Assembly (NCBI RefSeq): GCF_021353295.2 | Contig: NZ_CP120635.1 | Location: forward strand, 1,220,001-1,284,000 | Source: Pseudodesulfovibrio thermohalotolerans | GTDB lineage: Bacteria > Desulfobacterota > Desulfovibrionia > Desulfovibrionales > Desulfovibrionaceae | Length of the DNA stretch: 64,000 nucleotides | Direction: 5' to 3' | Part shown: positions 14,841 to 23,214 of the stretch, piece by piece | Position numbering within the stretch: position 1 is the stretch's first letter | Layout: each line of letters starts with the position of its first letter | Made by a program: the position numbers and the translations under genes | The notes under the pieces: model-generated | The model's database searches: none | What the model was told of the DNA's origin: nothing | What the model saw: only the letters and a program-made list of their open reading frames with translations

Positions 14841-15641
14841 TCAGCTCATTTTCTTTTGGGCGAACTTGAGCATTTTCACGGCTTCGGCGAAGTCGGGGTT
14901 GATTTGTACGGCTTTGTTGGCGGAGCTGGCCATTTTGGCCCATTTGCGCCAGTCGTAGTAGAGCCGACCCATGTTGTAGTGCAGGTATTCGTCGTCGGAG
15001 GTCAGGGTGAGCGCCTTGAGGTAGTACTTCTCGGCGGTTTCATAGTCCTGCATCTTGCGCAGGACCATGCCGATGCGATTGTAGAGGTGGATGGCGTTGG
15101 GGTCGTCCTTGAGGGCGTCGTCCAACATGGCGTAGGCTTCTTTGTACCGGCCCGCGTTGAGGTAGCGGTCGGCTATGTCCGCCTTGAGCTCCGAATCTCC
15201 GCTGAAGGTGCGGACGAGCTGGTCGAAGATGGCGTTGGCCTTTTCCCATTCCTGGGCGTCCAGATGTGTCTGGCCTTTTTCCAGCTCGGCCTTTTTCTGG
15301 GCGTTGAGTGCCTCCAGATCGCTTTGAACCTCTTCGTTGAGTGCCTTTTGCAGCTCCTGCAGAAGCTCGCGCATGGCGTCGAGCAGCGGACGTTCCTGTC
15401 CCGGTTCGTAGCTGATGACCAGGGGGTATATCTTGCGAAGCTCCTTGTCCGAATTGAGCACGTAGGTAACCCGTTTGAGGATGTCTTCGAACTCCTCGCG
15501 CTCGTTTTTCATGACCTGATTCTTGAGAAAGAGGATGAGCCCGTCGTGGACCGCCTGAACGGCGGGCATGTATTTGCCCTTTTTCAGGAGGGTGGAGACG
15601 GAGTTCAGCTTCTTTCGAGACTTGATCAGATCGGTGGACAT
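14841..15641 (-). CDS. Tetratricopeptide-repeat protein of unknown function
   Basis: A 266-residue soluble protein with no signal peptide. The N-terminal half (1-120) is charged and helical. From about residue 120 there are consecutive 34-residue TPR-like helical hairpins, for example AGRYKEAYAMLDDALKDDPNA and QDYETAEKYYLKALTLTSDD. TPR proteins are protein-interaction scaffolds; no enzymatic motif is visible. The gene lies 26 bases downstream of carA on the same strand and may be cotranscribed, but nothing ties it to pyrimidine or arginine synthesis. Confidence 0.75.
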   Translation of the reverse strand: MSTDLIKSRKKLNSVSTLLKKGKYMPAVQAVHDGLILFLKNQVMKNEREEFEDILKRVTYVLNSDKELRKIYPLVISYEPGQERPLLDAMRELLQELQKALNEEVQSDLEALNAQKKAELEKGQTHLDAQEWEKANAIFDQLVRTFSGDSELKADIADRYLNAGRYKEAYAMLDDALKDDPNAIHLYNRIGMVLRKMQDYETAEKYYLKALTLTSDDEYLHYNMGRLYYDWRKWAKMASSANKAVQINPDFAEAVKMLKFAQKKMS

Positions 15642-15667
15642 GGCTCGTTCCTGGCTGAGGTTTTGGG

Positions 15668-16795
15668 CTATAGCCCGGTGCTTTCCCTGACCATATCACG
15701 GAATCTCGGGAAGAAATAGCGGCTGTCGTGGGGGCCCGGTCCCGCTTCCGGGTGGTGCTGGATGGCCAGGATGGGTTTTTCCTTGTGCCGGAATCCCTCA
15801 AGGGTGTTGTCGTTGAGGTTCACATGGGTCTTTTCCAGGAAGTCCAGGCCTTCCACGTCTACGCAGAACCCGTGGTTCTGGGAGGAGATTTCGATCTTCT
15901 CGGTCTGGAGGTCCATGACCGGATGGTTGCATCCGTGGTGGCCGAACTTGAGCTTGAAGGTGGTCCCGCCCATGGCGAGGCCGAGAATCTGGTGGCCGAG
16001 GCAGATGCCCGCCACGGGCAGGTCCTGGCAGAGGTCCTTGGCGGCTTCAACGGCGGTGGTGACGGCGGCCGGATCGCCGGGGCCGTTGGACAGGAACACG
16101 GCGTCCGGGCCGAGTTCGCGCACCTGGGCCGCTGTGTAGTGGGAGGGCAGGACGATCATGTCGAAGCCCTGTTCCTCCATGAGGCGCAGGATGTTCCATT
16201 TGATGCCGAAGTCGTACACGGCGAGCTTGGGACCGTTGCCCTTCCAGGCGAAGTCTTTCATGTCGTCGATGAAGACCGGCTTCTTGCCGTTCCAGGTATA
16301 GGGCTTTTCGCAGGACACGCGGTCGGCCAGGTTAAGGCCTTCCATATTTTCGATGGAGCGTGCCTTTTCGACCAGTTCCGCGGGATCGGCGTCACCGGTG
16401 GCGATGAAGCCGCGCTGGGCGCCGTTGATGCGCAGATGGCGGGTCAGCGAGCGGGTGTCGATGCCTTCGATGCCCATGACGCCGGCCTGGGTCAGATACT
16501 CGGGCAGGGACATGGCGGAACGCCAGTTGCTCGGCTTCTTGCAGCATTCCTTGACGATGAATCCGGCCGCCTGGACCTTGTGCGATTCCACGTCCTCGGG
16601 ATTGACGCCGTAGTTGCCGATGAGCGGATAGGTCATGGTGACCATCTGTCCGGTGTAGGACGGGTCGGTCAGGATTTCCTGGTAGCCGGTCATGCCCGTG
16701 TTGAAGATGACCTCACCGGAGGCTTCGCCCTGCCCGGTGAAACTCGTTCCCTTGAAAATCGTGCCGTCTTCGAGGGCAAGGATCGCTTTCATCAA
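15668..16795 (-). CDS. carA: Carbamoyl-phosphate synthase small (glutaminase) subunit
   Basis: A 375-residue class I amidotransferase subunit that hydrolyses glutamine and feeds ammonia to CarB for carbamoyl phosphate (arginine and pyrimidines). The catalytic triad is visible: Cys265 in GICLGHQI, and His348 and Glu350 in [13 protein letters not shown]. The N-terminal small-subunit domain ([17 protein letters not shown]) is also conserved. carB is not in the window. The start overlaps the kdsB stop by four bases (ATGA), so it is translated with an LPS gene. Confidence 0.95.
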   Translation of the reverse strand: MMKAILALEDGTIFKGTSFTGQGEASGEVIFNTGMTGYQEILTDPSYTGQMVTMTYPLIGNYGVNPEDVESHKVQAAGFIVKECCKKPSNWRSAMSLPEYLTQAGVMGIEGIDTRSLTRHLRINGAQRGFIATGDADPAELVEKARSIENMEGLNLADRVSCEKPYTWNGKKPVFIDDMKDFAWKGNGPKLAVYDFGIKWNILRLMEEQGFDMIVLPSHYTAAQVRELGPDAVFLSNGPGDPAAVTTAVEAAKDLCQDLPVAGICLGHQILGLAMGGTTFKLKFGHHGCNHPVMDLQTEKIEISSQNHGFCVDVEGLDFLEKTHVNLNDNTLEGFRHKEKPILAIQHHPEAGPGPHDSRYFFPRFRDMVRESTGL

Positions 16796-17532
16796 TGATT
16801 CTCCAGAATGGTCTTTACCTTGACGAGGTCCTCGGGCCTGTCCACTCCGTGGCAGGTGTGCCGCGTCTCGGTTACGTAAATATCGATGCCGTCCTCAAGC
16901 AGACGGAGTTGCTCCAGTTTCTCCCGGAGCTCCAGCGGACTCGGGTCCAGCCTGCCGAACCGCTCCAACGCCTCCATGCGGAAGGCGTAAAGGCCGATGT
17001 GCAGCAGAAAGCCGTGCAGCTTTTCGTCGCGGTCGAAGGGCACCAGCGAGCGCGAAAAGTAAAGCGCGCGCCCGTCCATTGCGCGGACCACCTTGACGCG
17101 ATCGGGCGAGGCCGCCTCGTCCGGGCCGATGGATGTGGCCAGCGTGGCCACCCGCACCCGACGGTTCGAGAAGGGCCGCACCAGCTCGGTGAGCATGTCC
17201 GGCTCCAGGCACGGTTCGTCGCCTTGGATGTTAACCACTACCGCGTCGGAGTCAATGGACAGGGTCCTGGCCGCTTCGAGCACGCGGTCCGTGCCGCTGG
17301 AATGGTCCGAGCGGGTCATGACGGCGGGCACGCCGAGTTCCCGCGCGGCTGCATGGATGCGTTCGTCATCCGTCGCCAGGGTGACGCTGGTCATCTGGGG
17401 ACAGGCCGAAGCCCGCGAGTAGACGTGCCAGAACATGGGCTTGCCGTCGATCTCGACCAGCGGCTTGCCCGGGAACCGCGAGGACTCGAACCTTGCGGGG
17501 ATGATGCCGTGACATTCGGGGAATTCGCTCAT
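16792..17532 (-). CDS. kdsB: 3-deoxy-manno-octulosonate cytidylyltransferase (CMP-Kdo synthetase)
   Basis: A 246-residue enzyme that activates Kdo with CTP for LPS inner-core synthesis. The N terminus carries the nucleotide-binding pattern [16 protein letters not shown], followed by [10 protein letters not shown], the metal/nucleotide segment [13 protein letters not shown], and the substrate loop [15 protein letters not shown]. It starts 18 bases after the waaA stop on the same strand, which supplies the next user of CMP-Kdo, and overlaps carA by four bases. Confidence 0.95.
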   Translation of the reverse strand: MSEFPECHGIIPARFESSRFPGKPLVEIDGKPMFWHVYSRASACPQMTSVTLATDDERIHAAARELGVPAVMTRSDHSSGTDRVLEAARTLSIDSDAVVVNIQGDEPCLEPDMLTELVRPFSNRRVRVATLATSIGPDEAASPDRVKVVRAMDGRALYFSRSLVPFDRDEKLHGFLLHIGLYAFRMEALERFGRLDPSPLELREKLEQLRLLEDGIDIYVTETRHTCHGVDRPEDLVKVKTILENH

Positions 17533-17550
17533 TGCTGCTGCGTTGCGTGT

Positions 17551-18837
17551 TTAATCGTTATTGAGAAAATCGGCAACCTGTTTGGCGACCGCTTCCGCGC
17601 CGCCCCTGCGGTCCCGGATATATTGTCCGGCCGCGGCGGCGATCTGTTTGCGCGGCGGCGTGTTGTCCAGAATCTTTGTTAGCGATTCCAGGGCGTCCCG
17701 CCAATCGGACGCTTCCACCGCCAGGCCGGATTCGATGATTTCGCGGCCCACCCAGGCGAAATTCTTCCAGTGAGGTCCGGTCACCGGGGTCACACCGCAG
17801 GTCAGGGGTTCCAGAAAATTCTGACCGCCGAGCGGGGCCAGGGAGCCGCCCACAAAGGCCGTCTTGGCCAGTCCGTAGGCTGGGACCAGTTCGCCGAAGG
17901 TGTCCCAGAGGATCACGGTGCCGGGCTTGGCCGTTTCGGTCAGGCGGGACCGCAGGACCCAGTTGAGCCCGGCTCCGTCGATGGCGGCGCGCCATAGGTC
18001 CAGGTGGTGCATGTGGCGAGGGAACAGGCCGAGCACTGTGGCCGGGCGCGCGGAAAGGAGTCCGGCGGCCAGCCGGGTGACGTCGTTGAGTTCTTCCCGG
18101 CGCACCGAGCCGAAAATGACGAAATCGTCCTTGGCCGAGATCAGGTCCTTGAGGGGATTGCCCGCGCGGGCCATGGGACCGGCGTCGCCCATGCGGTCGA
18201 ACTTGATGTTGGGCATGACCTGGACTCGGTCGCGGCCGAACAGGGTTCCGAAGCGGCGGGCATCGGTCTCGGAGACGGCCATTATCCGCTCCGGCGCGAG
18301 TTCGCGGAACAGGGCGGGCCAGGTCATGTATCCGGCCAGTGATTTGGTGGTCATGCGTCCGTTGGCCAGAAGCACGGGAACGCCGCCGGTCTTGCAGGCG
18401 GATAGAAAGCCGGGCCATATCTCGGTTTCGAGGATGACGGCCAACTCCGGCCGCACCCGCTCAATCATGCGGCGCATGAGGCCTGGATCGTCGAAGGGAA
18501 AATACCACGGCTGCACGGCCAGCCCGGATTTGCGGCCGTTGATCTCGTCCGCCGCCCGGACCAGGGTTTGGTGCCCCTGGAGGGTGTTGGTGGTCACGAG
18601 CACGCGCAGGGGGCCGGATGCGGAGGGCCGCAGATGCCTGAGGATTTCCCAGGCCAGGTAGGCCTCGCCACCGCTGGCCGCCTGTATCCACAGGTGGGCC
18701 GGAGCGGGCAGGCCGCCGTCCAGGGTGCGCTGCTCCCAGCCGTCCTTGAGCCGTCCGTTGAACCTGAGCAGGGGCAGGACGGCCTTCCAGACCAGCCCGT
18801 AGGCCCGCAGGCCCATGTTCACGCCGGTTTTTCCCAT
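17551..18837 (-). CDS. waaA: 3-deoxy-D-manno-octulosonic acid transferase
   Basis: A 428-residue GT30-family glycosyltransferase that transfers Kdo from CMP-Kdo to lipid A precursor at the cytoplasmic face of the inner membrane. Recognisable segments are LWIQAASGGEAYLAWEIL (acceptor-side loop), ETEIWPGFLSACKTGGVPVLLANGRM, FVIFGSVRREEL, and FVGGSLAPLGGQNFLEP near the C terminus. A short N-terminal hydrophobic region may anchor it. Its ATG follows the ddl stop with no gap. An internal ATG seven codons later is an alternative start. Confidence 0.93.
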   Translation of the reverse strand: MGKTGVNMGLRAYGLVWKAVLPLLRFNGRLKDGWEQRTLDGGLPAPAHLWIQAASGGEAYLAWEILRHLRPSASGPLRVLVTTNTLQGHQTLVRAADEINGRKSGLAVQPWYFPFDDPGLMRRMIERVRPELAVILETEIWPGFLSACKTGGVPVLLANGRMTTKSLAGYMTWPALFRELAPERIMAVSETDARRFGTLFGRDRVQVMPNIKFDRMGDAGPMARAGNPLKDLISAKDDFVIFGSVRREELNDVTRLAAGLLSARPATVLGLFPRHMHHLDLWRAAIDGAGLNWVLRSRLTETAKPGTVILWDTFGELVPAYGLAKTAFVGGSLAPLGGQNFLEPLTCGVTPVTGPHWKNFAWVGREIIESGLAVEASDWRDALESLTKILDNTPPRKQIAAAAGQYIRDRRGGAEAVAKQVADFLNND

Positions 18838-19749
18838 CTAGCCCCTGCCTTGCAGGCCGAGCCGGATGAGCTCGCCGATCAGTTCGGTGAAGGAGTAGCC
18901 CACGTGGGCCGCGGCTCGGGGCAGCAGGCTGGTGGGGGTCATGCCGGGCAGGGTGTTGACTTCCAGCAGGTAGGTTTCGCCGTCGGCGGTGGCGATGAAG
19001 TCGCCCCGGCTGTAGCCGGTCAGGCCCAGCGCCGCGTGGGCGACGAGCATCTGCTCCTGGATGGATTTGGACAGCGCTTCGTCCACAGGAGCAGGGCAGA
19101 TTTCCTTGGCTCCGTCGGCGGCGTATTTGTTGTCGTAATCGAAAAAGTCGGACCCGTCCCGAGGAGTAATCATGACGAGGGGCAGGGCCTCCTTGCCGAG
19201 AATGCCGCAGGTCAGTTCGACACCGTGGACATAGGTTTCCACCAGGGCGGACTGGCACATGGCGAAGACCTTGTCCAACGCCGCCGGGAATTCCTCGGCC
19301 GTGCGGACCAGGGACATGCCCAAGGAGGAGCCGCCCTTGTCCGGCTTGACGAATACGGGCAGGGGAAGTTCCAGCGGGGTCTCCCGTCCCTGCGTGGGGG
19401 TGATGAGCTGCCAGCCCGGGGTCTTGATGCCGTTGGCCTCGAAGACCTCCTTGGCGGCGGCCTTGTTCAGGGCCAGGTAGGAACCGGCGGGACCAGCCCC
19501 CTGATAGGGACAGTCCGCCTTGTCCAGAACGGCCTGGATGAGGCCGTCCTCGCCCGGTTCGCCGTGCAGGTTGATGAAGGCGAAATCCGCGCTTTTGGCT
19601 ATGTTGAGCAGGTTCCGGAAGTCGTCGGCCGGGTCGAAAAATGTCACTTCATGGCCGAGTTCATCCAGGGCGGTCCGAATCTTCTTCGCTCCGACCAGGG
19701 AAACGTCGCGTTCGTCAGACCAGCCGCCCGCTATCAAAATCACATGCAT
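18838..19749 (-). CDS. ddl: D-alanine--D-alanine ligase
   Basis: A 303-residue ATP-grasp ligase that makes the D-Ala-D-Ala dipeptide for peptidoglycan. ATP-grasp signatures are visible: FVKPDKGGSSLGMSLV in the middle and the C-terminal metal and substrate segment LLEVNTLPGMTPTSLLP. The N terminus (MHVILIAGGWSDERDVSLVGA) is the family's glycine-rich opening. It is separated from any mur/fts cluster here. Its 5' end overlaps the HD-domain gene by 35 bases, and waaA follows at once. Confidence 0.93.
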   Translation of the reverse strand: MHVILIAGGWSDERDVSLVGAKKIRTALDELGHEVTFFDPADDFRNLLNIAKSADFAFINLHGEPGEDGLIQAVLDKADCPYQGAGPAGSYLALNKAAAKEVFEANGIKTPGWQLITPTQGRETPLELPLPVFVKPDKGGSSLGMSLVRTAEEFPAALDKVFAMCQSALVETYVHGVELTCGILGKEALPLVMITPRDGSDFFDYDNKYAADGAKEICPAPVDEALSKSIQEQMLVAHAALGLTGYSRGDFIATADGETYLLEVNTLPGMTPTSLLPRAAAHVGYSFTELIGELIRLGLQGRG

Positions 19750-20356
19750 TGAGGTCCACCTTGAGTGTGTCGCATATAAGTTGTTCCAGTTCCAGGGCCT
19801 GCCGCTTGGTTTCGTTGATGCGGTCCTGGAGGTTCATCGGGATGCCGTATCGGATGATGAGGTCCCGGAAGCGGTCCTCGATGGACACCAGCTCGTTGTG
19901 GTTCACCCGCTTGTCCGCGTAAAGCACGGCCAGGGGCGTGAAGTAGCGCGCAAGATCCATGTCGAAGGGCCAGTAGACGTGATGGCTCACCCCGCAGGCG
20001 ATGACCGGGTTTCCGGTCAATTCGGCCACCCAGGCGCCGCCGAGTTGGCTGTGGTTGCCGCCGTGGCGGATGCAGTATGTCTTGGCCAGGTCGTGGAGCA
20101 GGGCCGAGGCGCGAACCGTCGGCACGTGTACATCCATGCCCGCATCAACGGCCCGTTCGGCGATACAGGTGGCGACGGACGCCACCATGCGGCTGTGCTC
20201 GGCCACGTTGTCGAGCATGGCGAATTGCTCCCAGTACCGGAAGCACTGCGCGTCGTCCGGGACGAATTGTCCGGGAACATGCGCGGCGGGCGGCGGTGGG
20301 GGGAGAGGCGATATGTACCGGCCGACGGGTCGGGAAGCGTTTTCTTTGACAGACAT
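19715..20356 (-). CDS. HD-domain phosphohydrolase
   Basis: A 213-residue soluble protein with the metal-dependent HD pattern: NVAEHSRMVA (first His), LLHDLAKTY (His-Asp pair), then HGGNHSQLGG and SHHVYWPF (further His residues). Such proteins hydrolyse phosphate esters of nucleotides or related compounds; the substrate cannot be read here. The first 35 residues are proline-rich (PLPPPPPAA) and probably disordered. The gene overlaps ddl by 35 bases, an unusually long overlap that suggests cotranslation. Confidence 0.75.
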   Translation of the reverse strand: MSVKENASRPVGRYISPLPPPPPAAHVPGQFVPDDAQCFRYWEQFAMLDNVAEHSRMVASVATCIAERAVDAGMDVHVPTVRASALLHDLAKTYCIRHGGNHSQLGGAWVAELTGNPVIACGVSHHVYWPFDMDLARYFTPLAVLYADKRVNHNELVSIEDRFRDLIIRYGIPMNLQDRINETKRQALELEQLICDTLKVDLNACDFDSGRLV

Positions 20357-20743
20357 GGCGTGCGTGCGCGGAGCGCGTCTGGTTGGCCGGGATGCACCAG
20401 CGCATCCGATATCCTCAATCTATCAGCACGGCCGGAAAAAATAAAGCTGGCGGGCACGGGAAAAACCGGGCGGCATTATCACAGACCATTCTTTTTCCTG
20501 AATTCCGGGGGCCATGCGGGTGATGGGCCGGAGGCGGTCGACGGACGGCGGAATCCTCGGCTGTCGGCGATGCGGCGGTTCCCGTCGCGGACACGAGCGC
20601 GTTGCAATGCCGGAGGCAATTCGCTTTTATCGTAACTACCGGTCGAATCTGCCGGTTTTTCATTTGCTCATATCATTCAGAGAGTATATGACTGTCGCTA
20701 ACCTAAAGAAATCGGTTCATCAATCAGCCTAAAGGATTATGCT
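20357..20743. other. Intergenic region upstream of hypD, no convincing gene
   Basis: 387 bases between divergent genes. Short open frames here have no recognisable protein features. A weak hairpin (ACCGG/CCGGT followed by five T, about 20638-20656) and a TATATG box near 20687 could be a terminator or promoter but are not strong. At 20731-20736 there is an AAAGGA ribosome-binding site for hypD, followed by the two-codon frame ATG CTT TGA overlapping its TTG start. Confidence 0.5.
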
Positions 20744-21838
20744 TTGAGCTTCGAATTACTTGAAAAATTTCGTGATCCTGACCTGTGCCGGAAAATCCTC
20801 GACAAGATGGAATCCGAGCTGGACCGTGAGCTGCGCTTCATGGAGGTTTGCGGCACCCACACCGTGGCCATCTTCCAGAGCGGATTGCGTTCCCTTTTGC
20901 CTGAGAAGGTGGTGCACCTGAGCGGCCCGGGCTGCCCGGTCTGCGTCACCCACGAGTCGGAGGTCAACGCCTTCCTTGATCTGGCCGGACGCGACAAGGT
21001 CATCATGGCGACCTTCGGCGACCTCATGCGCGTGCCCGGCGACAAGGGCCGCAACCTCAAGAAGGCCATGGCCGACGGCGCGCGGGTAAAGGTGGTCTAT
21101 TCGCCCTTCGACACCCTCAAGCTGGCCAAGGAAAATCCGGACGATCTGGTGGTCTTCATCGGCGTGGGCTTCGAGACCACGGCGCCGACCATCGCCGGGA
21201 CCATGAAGATGGCCCGCCAGCAGGGCATCGAGAACCTGCGGATTCTCTGCTTCCACAAGACCGTGCCCACCGCCCTGGACGCGCTCCTTTCCGACGAGGC
21301 CATCAACATCGACGGCTTCATCCTCCCCGGCCACGTTTCGGCCATCATCGGCGTCGAACCCTATCGGTTCATCGCCCGCGATTACGCCAAGTCCGCCGTG
21401 GTCACCGGGTTCGAACCCCTGGATATCCTCCAGTCCCTGAACCAGATGATCGAATGGCGAAACAAGGGCGAGGCGCATGTGTCCAACAACTACACGCGTA
21501 TCGTCGGCGAGAACGGCAATCCCAAGGCCCTGGAAATCATGTATGAGGTTTTCGAGCCCTGCGACGCCCTCTGGCGCGGCCTGGGGCTGATCCCCGGCTC
21601 CGGCCTCGAAATCCGCCCCGAATGGGAGCAGTTCGACGCCAAGAAGGAATTCGGCATCGAAATCAAGGAAAGTCCGTCCTTGCCCGGTTGCAAGTGCGGT
21701 GACATTCTCAAGGGCGTCAAGCAGCCCGATCAGTGTCCTCTTTTCGGCAAGGCCTGCACCCCGGCCGATCCGGTCGGCCCGTGCATGGTCTCCACCGAGG
21801 GCAGTTGTGCGGCATACTACAAATACAAATTGGATTAG
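20744..21838 (+). CDS. hypD: Hydrogenase maturation protein HypD
   Basis: A 364-residue iron-sulfur protein that, with HypC, carries the Fe(CN)2CO unit for [NiFe] hydrogenases. Conserved motifs are CGTHT (from Cys36), GPGCPVC (61-67), GFETTAPTIA, and a C-terminal cysteine cluster (PGCKCG, QCP, ACTP, CMVSTEGSC) for the 4Fe-4S cluster. The start is TTG at 20744, placed by AAAGGA at seven bases and by the family N terminus. An ATG five bases earlier is out of frame and meets TGA after two codons. hypE follows after two bases; hypC is not adjacent. Confidence 0.93.
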   Translation: MSFELLEKFRDPDLCRKILDKMESELDRELRFMEVCGTHTVAIFQSGLRSLLPEKVVHLSGPGCPVCVTHESEVNAFLDLAGRDKVIMATFGDLMRVPGDKGRNLKKAMADGARVKVVYSPFDTLKLAKENPDDLVVFIGVGFETTAPTIAGTMKMARQQGIENLRILCFHKTVPTALDALLSDEAINIDGFILPGHVSAIIGVEPYRFIARDYAKSAVVTGFEPLDILQSLNQMIEWRNKGEAHVSNNYTRIVGENGNPKALEIMYEVFEPCDALWRGLGLIPGSGLEIRPEWEQFDAKKEFGIEIKESPSLPGCKCGDILKGVKQPDQCPLFGKACTPADPVGPCMVSTEGSCAAYYKYKLD

Positions 21839-21840
21839 AC

Positions 21841-22845
21841 ATGTCTGACAAGGTGTTACTCGATTACGGCAGCGGCGGGCGCGCTTCCCAGCGCCTTATC
21901 TCCGAACTCTTTCTCAAGCACCTGGGCAACGACGAACTCGACCGCCTCAACGACGCGGCCGTGCTTTCCCTGTCCGGCAAGGTGGCCATGTCCACCGACT
22001 CCTTCACGGTCGACCCGATCTTCTTTCCCGGCGGCGACATCGGTTCGCTCGCCGTGCACGGCACGGTCAACGACGTGGCCATGATGGGCGCCATTCCGCG
22101 TTACATCACCTGTGGCTACATCATCGAGGAAGGGCTTCCCATGGCCGATCTGGAGAAGATCGTGGCCTCCATGGGCGAGGCAGCCCGCAAGGCCGGGGTC
22201 AAGGTGGTCACCGGCGATACCAAGGTCGTGCCCAAGGGAGCCTGCGACAAGATATTCATCAACACCACCGGCATCGGCGATGTCATTGCCGACCCGGCTC
22301 CCAGCGGCGACGCCGCCCGCCCGGGCGATGCGGTGCTGGTCTCCGGGACCATCGGCGACCATGGCCTGACCGTGCTCGGCACCCGCGAGGGGCTCGATTT
22401 CGAGGCAAAGGTTCAGTCCGATTCCGCCGCGCTCAACCACCTGCTGGTCAAGCTTGTTAGCGAGCTGCCCGAGGTGCATGTCCTGCGCGATCCTACCCGC
22501 GGCGGCTTGGCCACCACTCTCAACGAGATCACCAAGAGTTCCAACGTCTGCTGCGAGCTGATTGAAAATGACATCCCGGTGCGGGCCGAGGTCAAGGGCG
22601 GCTGCTCCATTCTCGGTCTCGACCCTCTGTACCTTGCGAACGAAGGCAAGTTCCTCTGCGTTCTGCCTGGGGAATACGCCGACAAGGCATTGGAAATCAT
22701 GCGCGCCGATCCCCTGGGCCAGGACGCCCGCCGTATCGGCACCATGACCGACGCCAACCCCGGCAAGGTCGTCCTCGTCACTCCGCTCGGCGGCAAGCGG
22801 CTCCTCGGCATGTTGGAGGGCGAACAGCTCCCCCGAATCTGCTAG
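21841..22845 (+). CDS. hypE: Hydrogenase maturation protein HypE (carbamoyl dehydratase)
   Basis: A 334-residue PurM/AIR-synthetase-type enzyme that dehydrates the C-terminal thiocarboxamide to thiocyanate and donates cyanide to iron on HypC-HypD. It begins LLDYGSGGRASQRLI, typical of HypE. The ATP-binding segments AVHGTVNDVAMMGA and LRDPTRGGLATTLNEI are present. It ends in the essential PRIC, whose last cysteine carries the carbamoyl group. The ATG at 21841, two bases after the hypD stop, is chosen over longer in-frame options inside hypD. A strong terminator follows. Confidence 0.95.
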   Translation: MSDKVLLDYGSGGRASQRLISELFLKHLGNDELDRLNDAAVLSLSGKVAMSTDSFTVDPIFFPGGDIGSLAVHGTVNDVAMMGAIPRYITCGYIIEEGLPMADLEKIVASMGEAARKAGVKVVTGDTKVVPKGACDKIFINTTGIGDVIADPAPSGDAARPGDAVLVSGTIGDHGLTVLGTREGLDFEAKVQSDSAALNHLLVKLVSELPEVHVLRDPTRGGLATTLNEITKSSNVCCELIENDIPVRAEVKGGCSILGLDPLYLANEGKFLCVLPGEYADKALEIMRADPLGQDARRIGTMTDANPGKVVLVTPLGGKRLLGMLEGEQLPRIC

Positions 22846-22862
22846 GCGCTATGTCTGCAAGA

Positions 22863-22900
22863 AAAACAAAAGGCCCGGCATAAGCCGGGCCTTTTGTTTT
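22863..22900 (+). terminator. Intrinsic terminator after hypE
   Basis: A perfect 17-base arm (22863-22879), loop ATAA, and the complementary arm (22884-22900) ending TTTTGTTTT, 17 bases after the hypE stop. Confidence 0.9.
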
Positions 22901-23054
22901 GGCGGGCCGCCCCCTGTCCTTATTTTACTCCCCGAATCCTTTTGCGTGCGCATCCGCACGGGTAATGATCGTCGAAGGGATTAATCTCTTTTCAAATGAT
23001 GGTCTGACTTTTGGCGATTGATGAAATGAAAAAAACAACACTAAATTCGAATTT

Positions 23055-23139
23055 CCGCGAAGCGGCGCCAAAAAGTTTGGAAGGGGGAGTCCAGAGGGGG
23101 AAACTTTTTCAAAAGTTTCCCCCTCTGGCCGCCGGAGGC
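23055..23139 (-). repeat. Long-hairpin intergenic repeat, copy C
   Basis: Same plan and orientation as copy B: CCGCGAAGCGGCGCCAAAAAG, then a hairpin with arms of CCAGAGGGGGAAACTTTT type around 23091-23127, then GGCCGCCGGAGGC. It lies in the 369-base gap between the convergent hypE and cheV genes, between their two terminators. The rest of that gap (22901-23054) shows nothing recognisable. Confidence 0.75.
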
Positions 23140-23148
23140 TCTTCAAAA

Positions 23149-23191
23149 ACAAGACAAAGGGGCTCGGCAAAGCCGAGCCCCTTTGTCTTGT
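23149..23191 (-). terminator. Intrinsic terminator after cheV
   Basis: A 20-bp stem (23149-23168 with 23172-23191) and a three-base loop. On the minus strand it is followed by TTTTTG, so it mainly serves the minus-strand cheV gene. Confidence 0.88.
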
Positions 23192-23214
23192 GAGATTATG
23201 CCAAGCCGGTCCGT

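Noticed and set aside
14570..14869. Short open frames in the gap between gmhB and the TPR gene
   Set aside because: They are translations of the hairpin repeats and the terminator.
20514..20732. 72-codon frame upstream of hypD
   Set aside because: Arg-rich, no ribosome-binding site, no motif.
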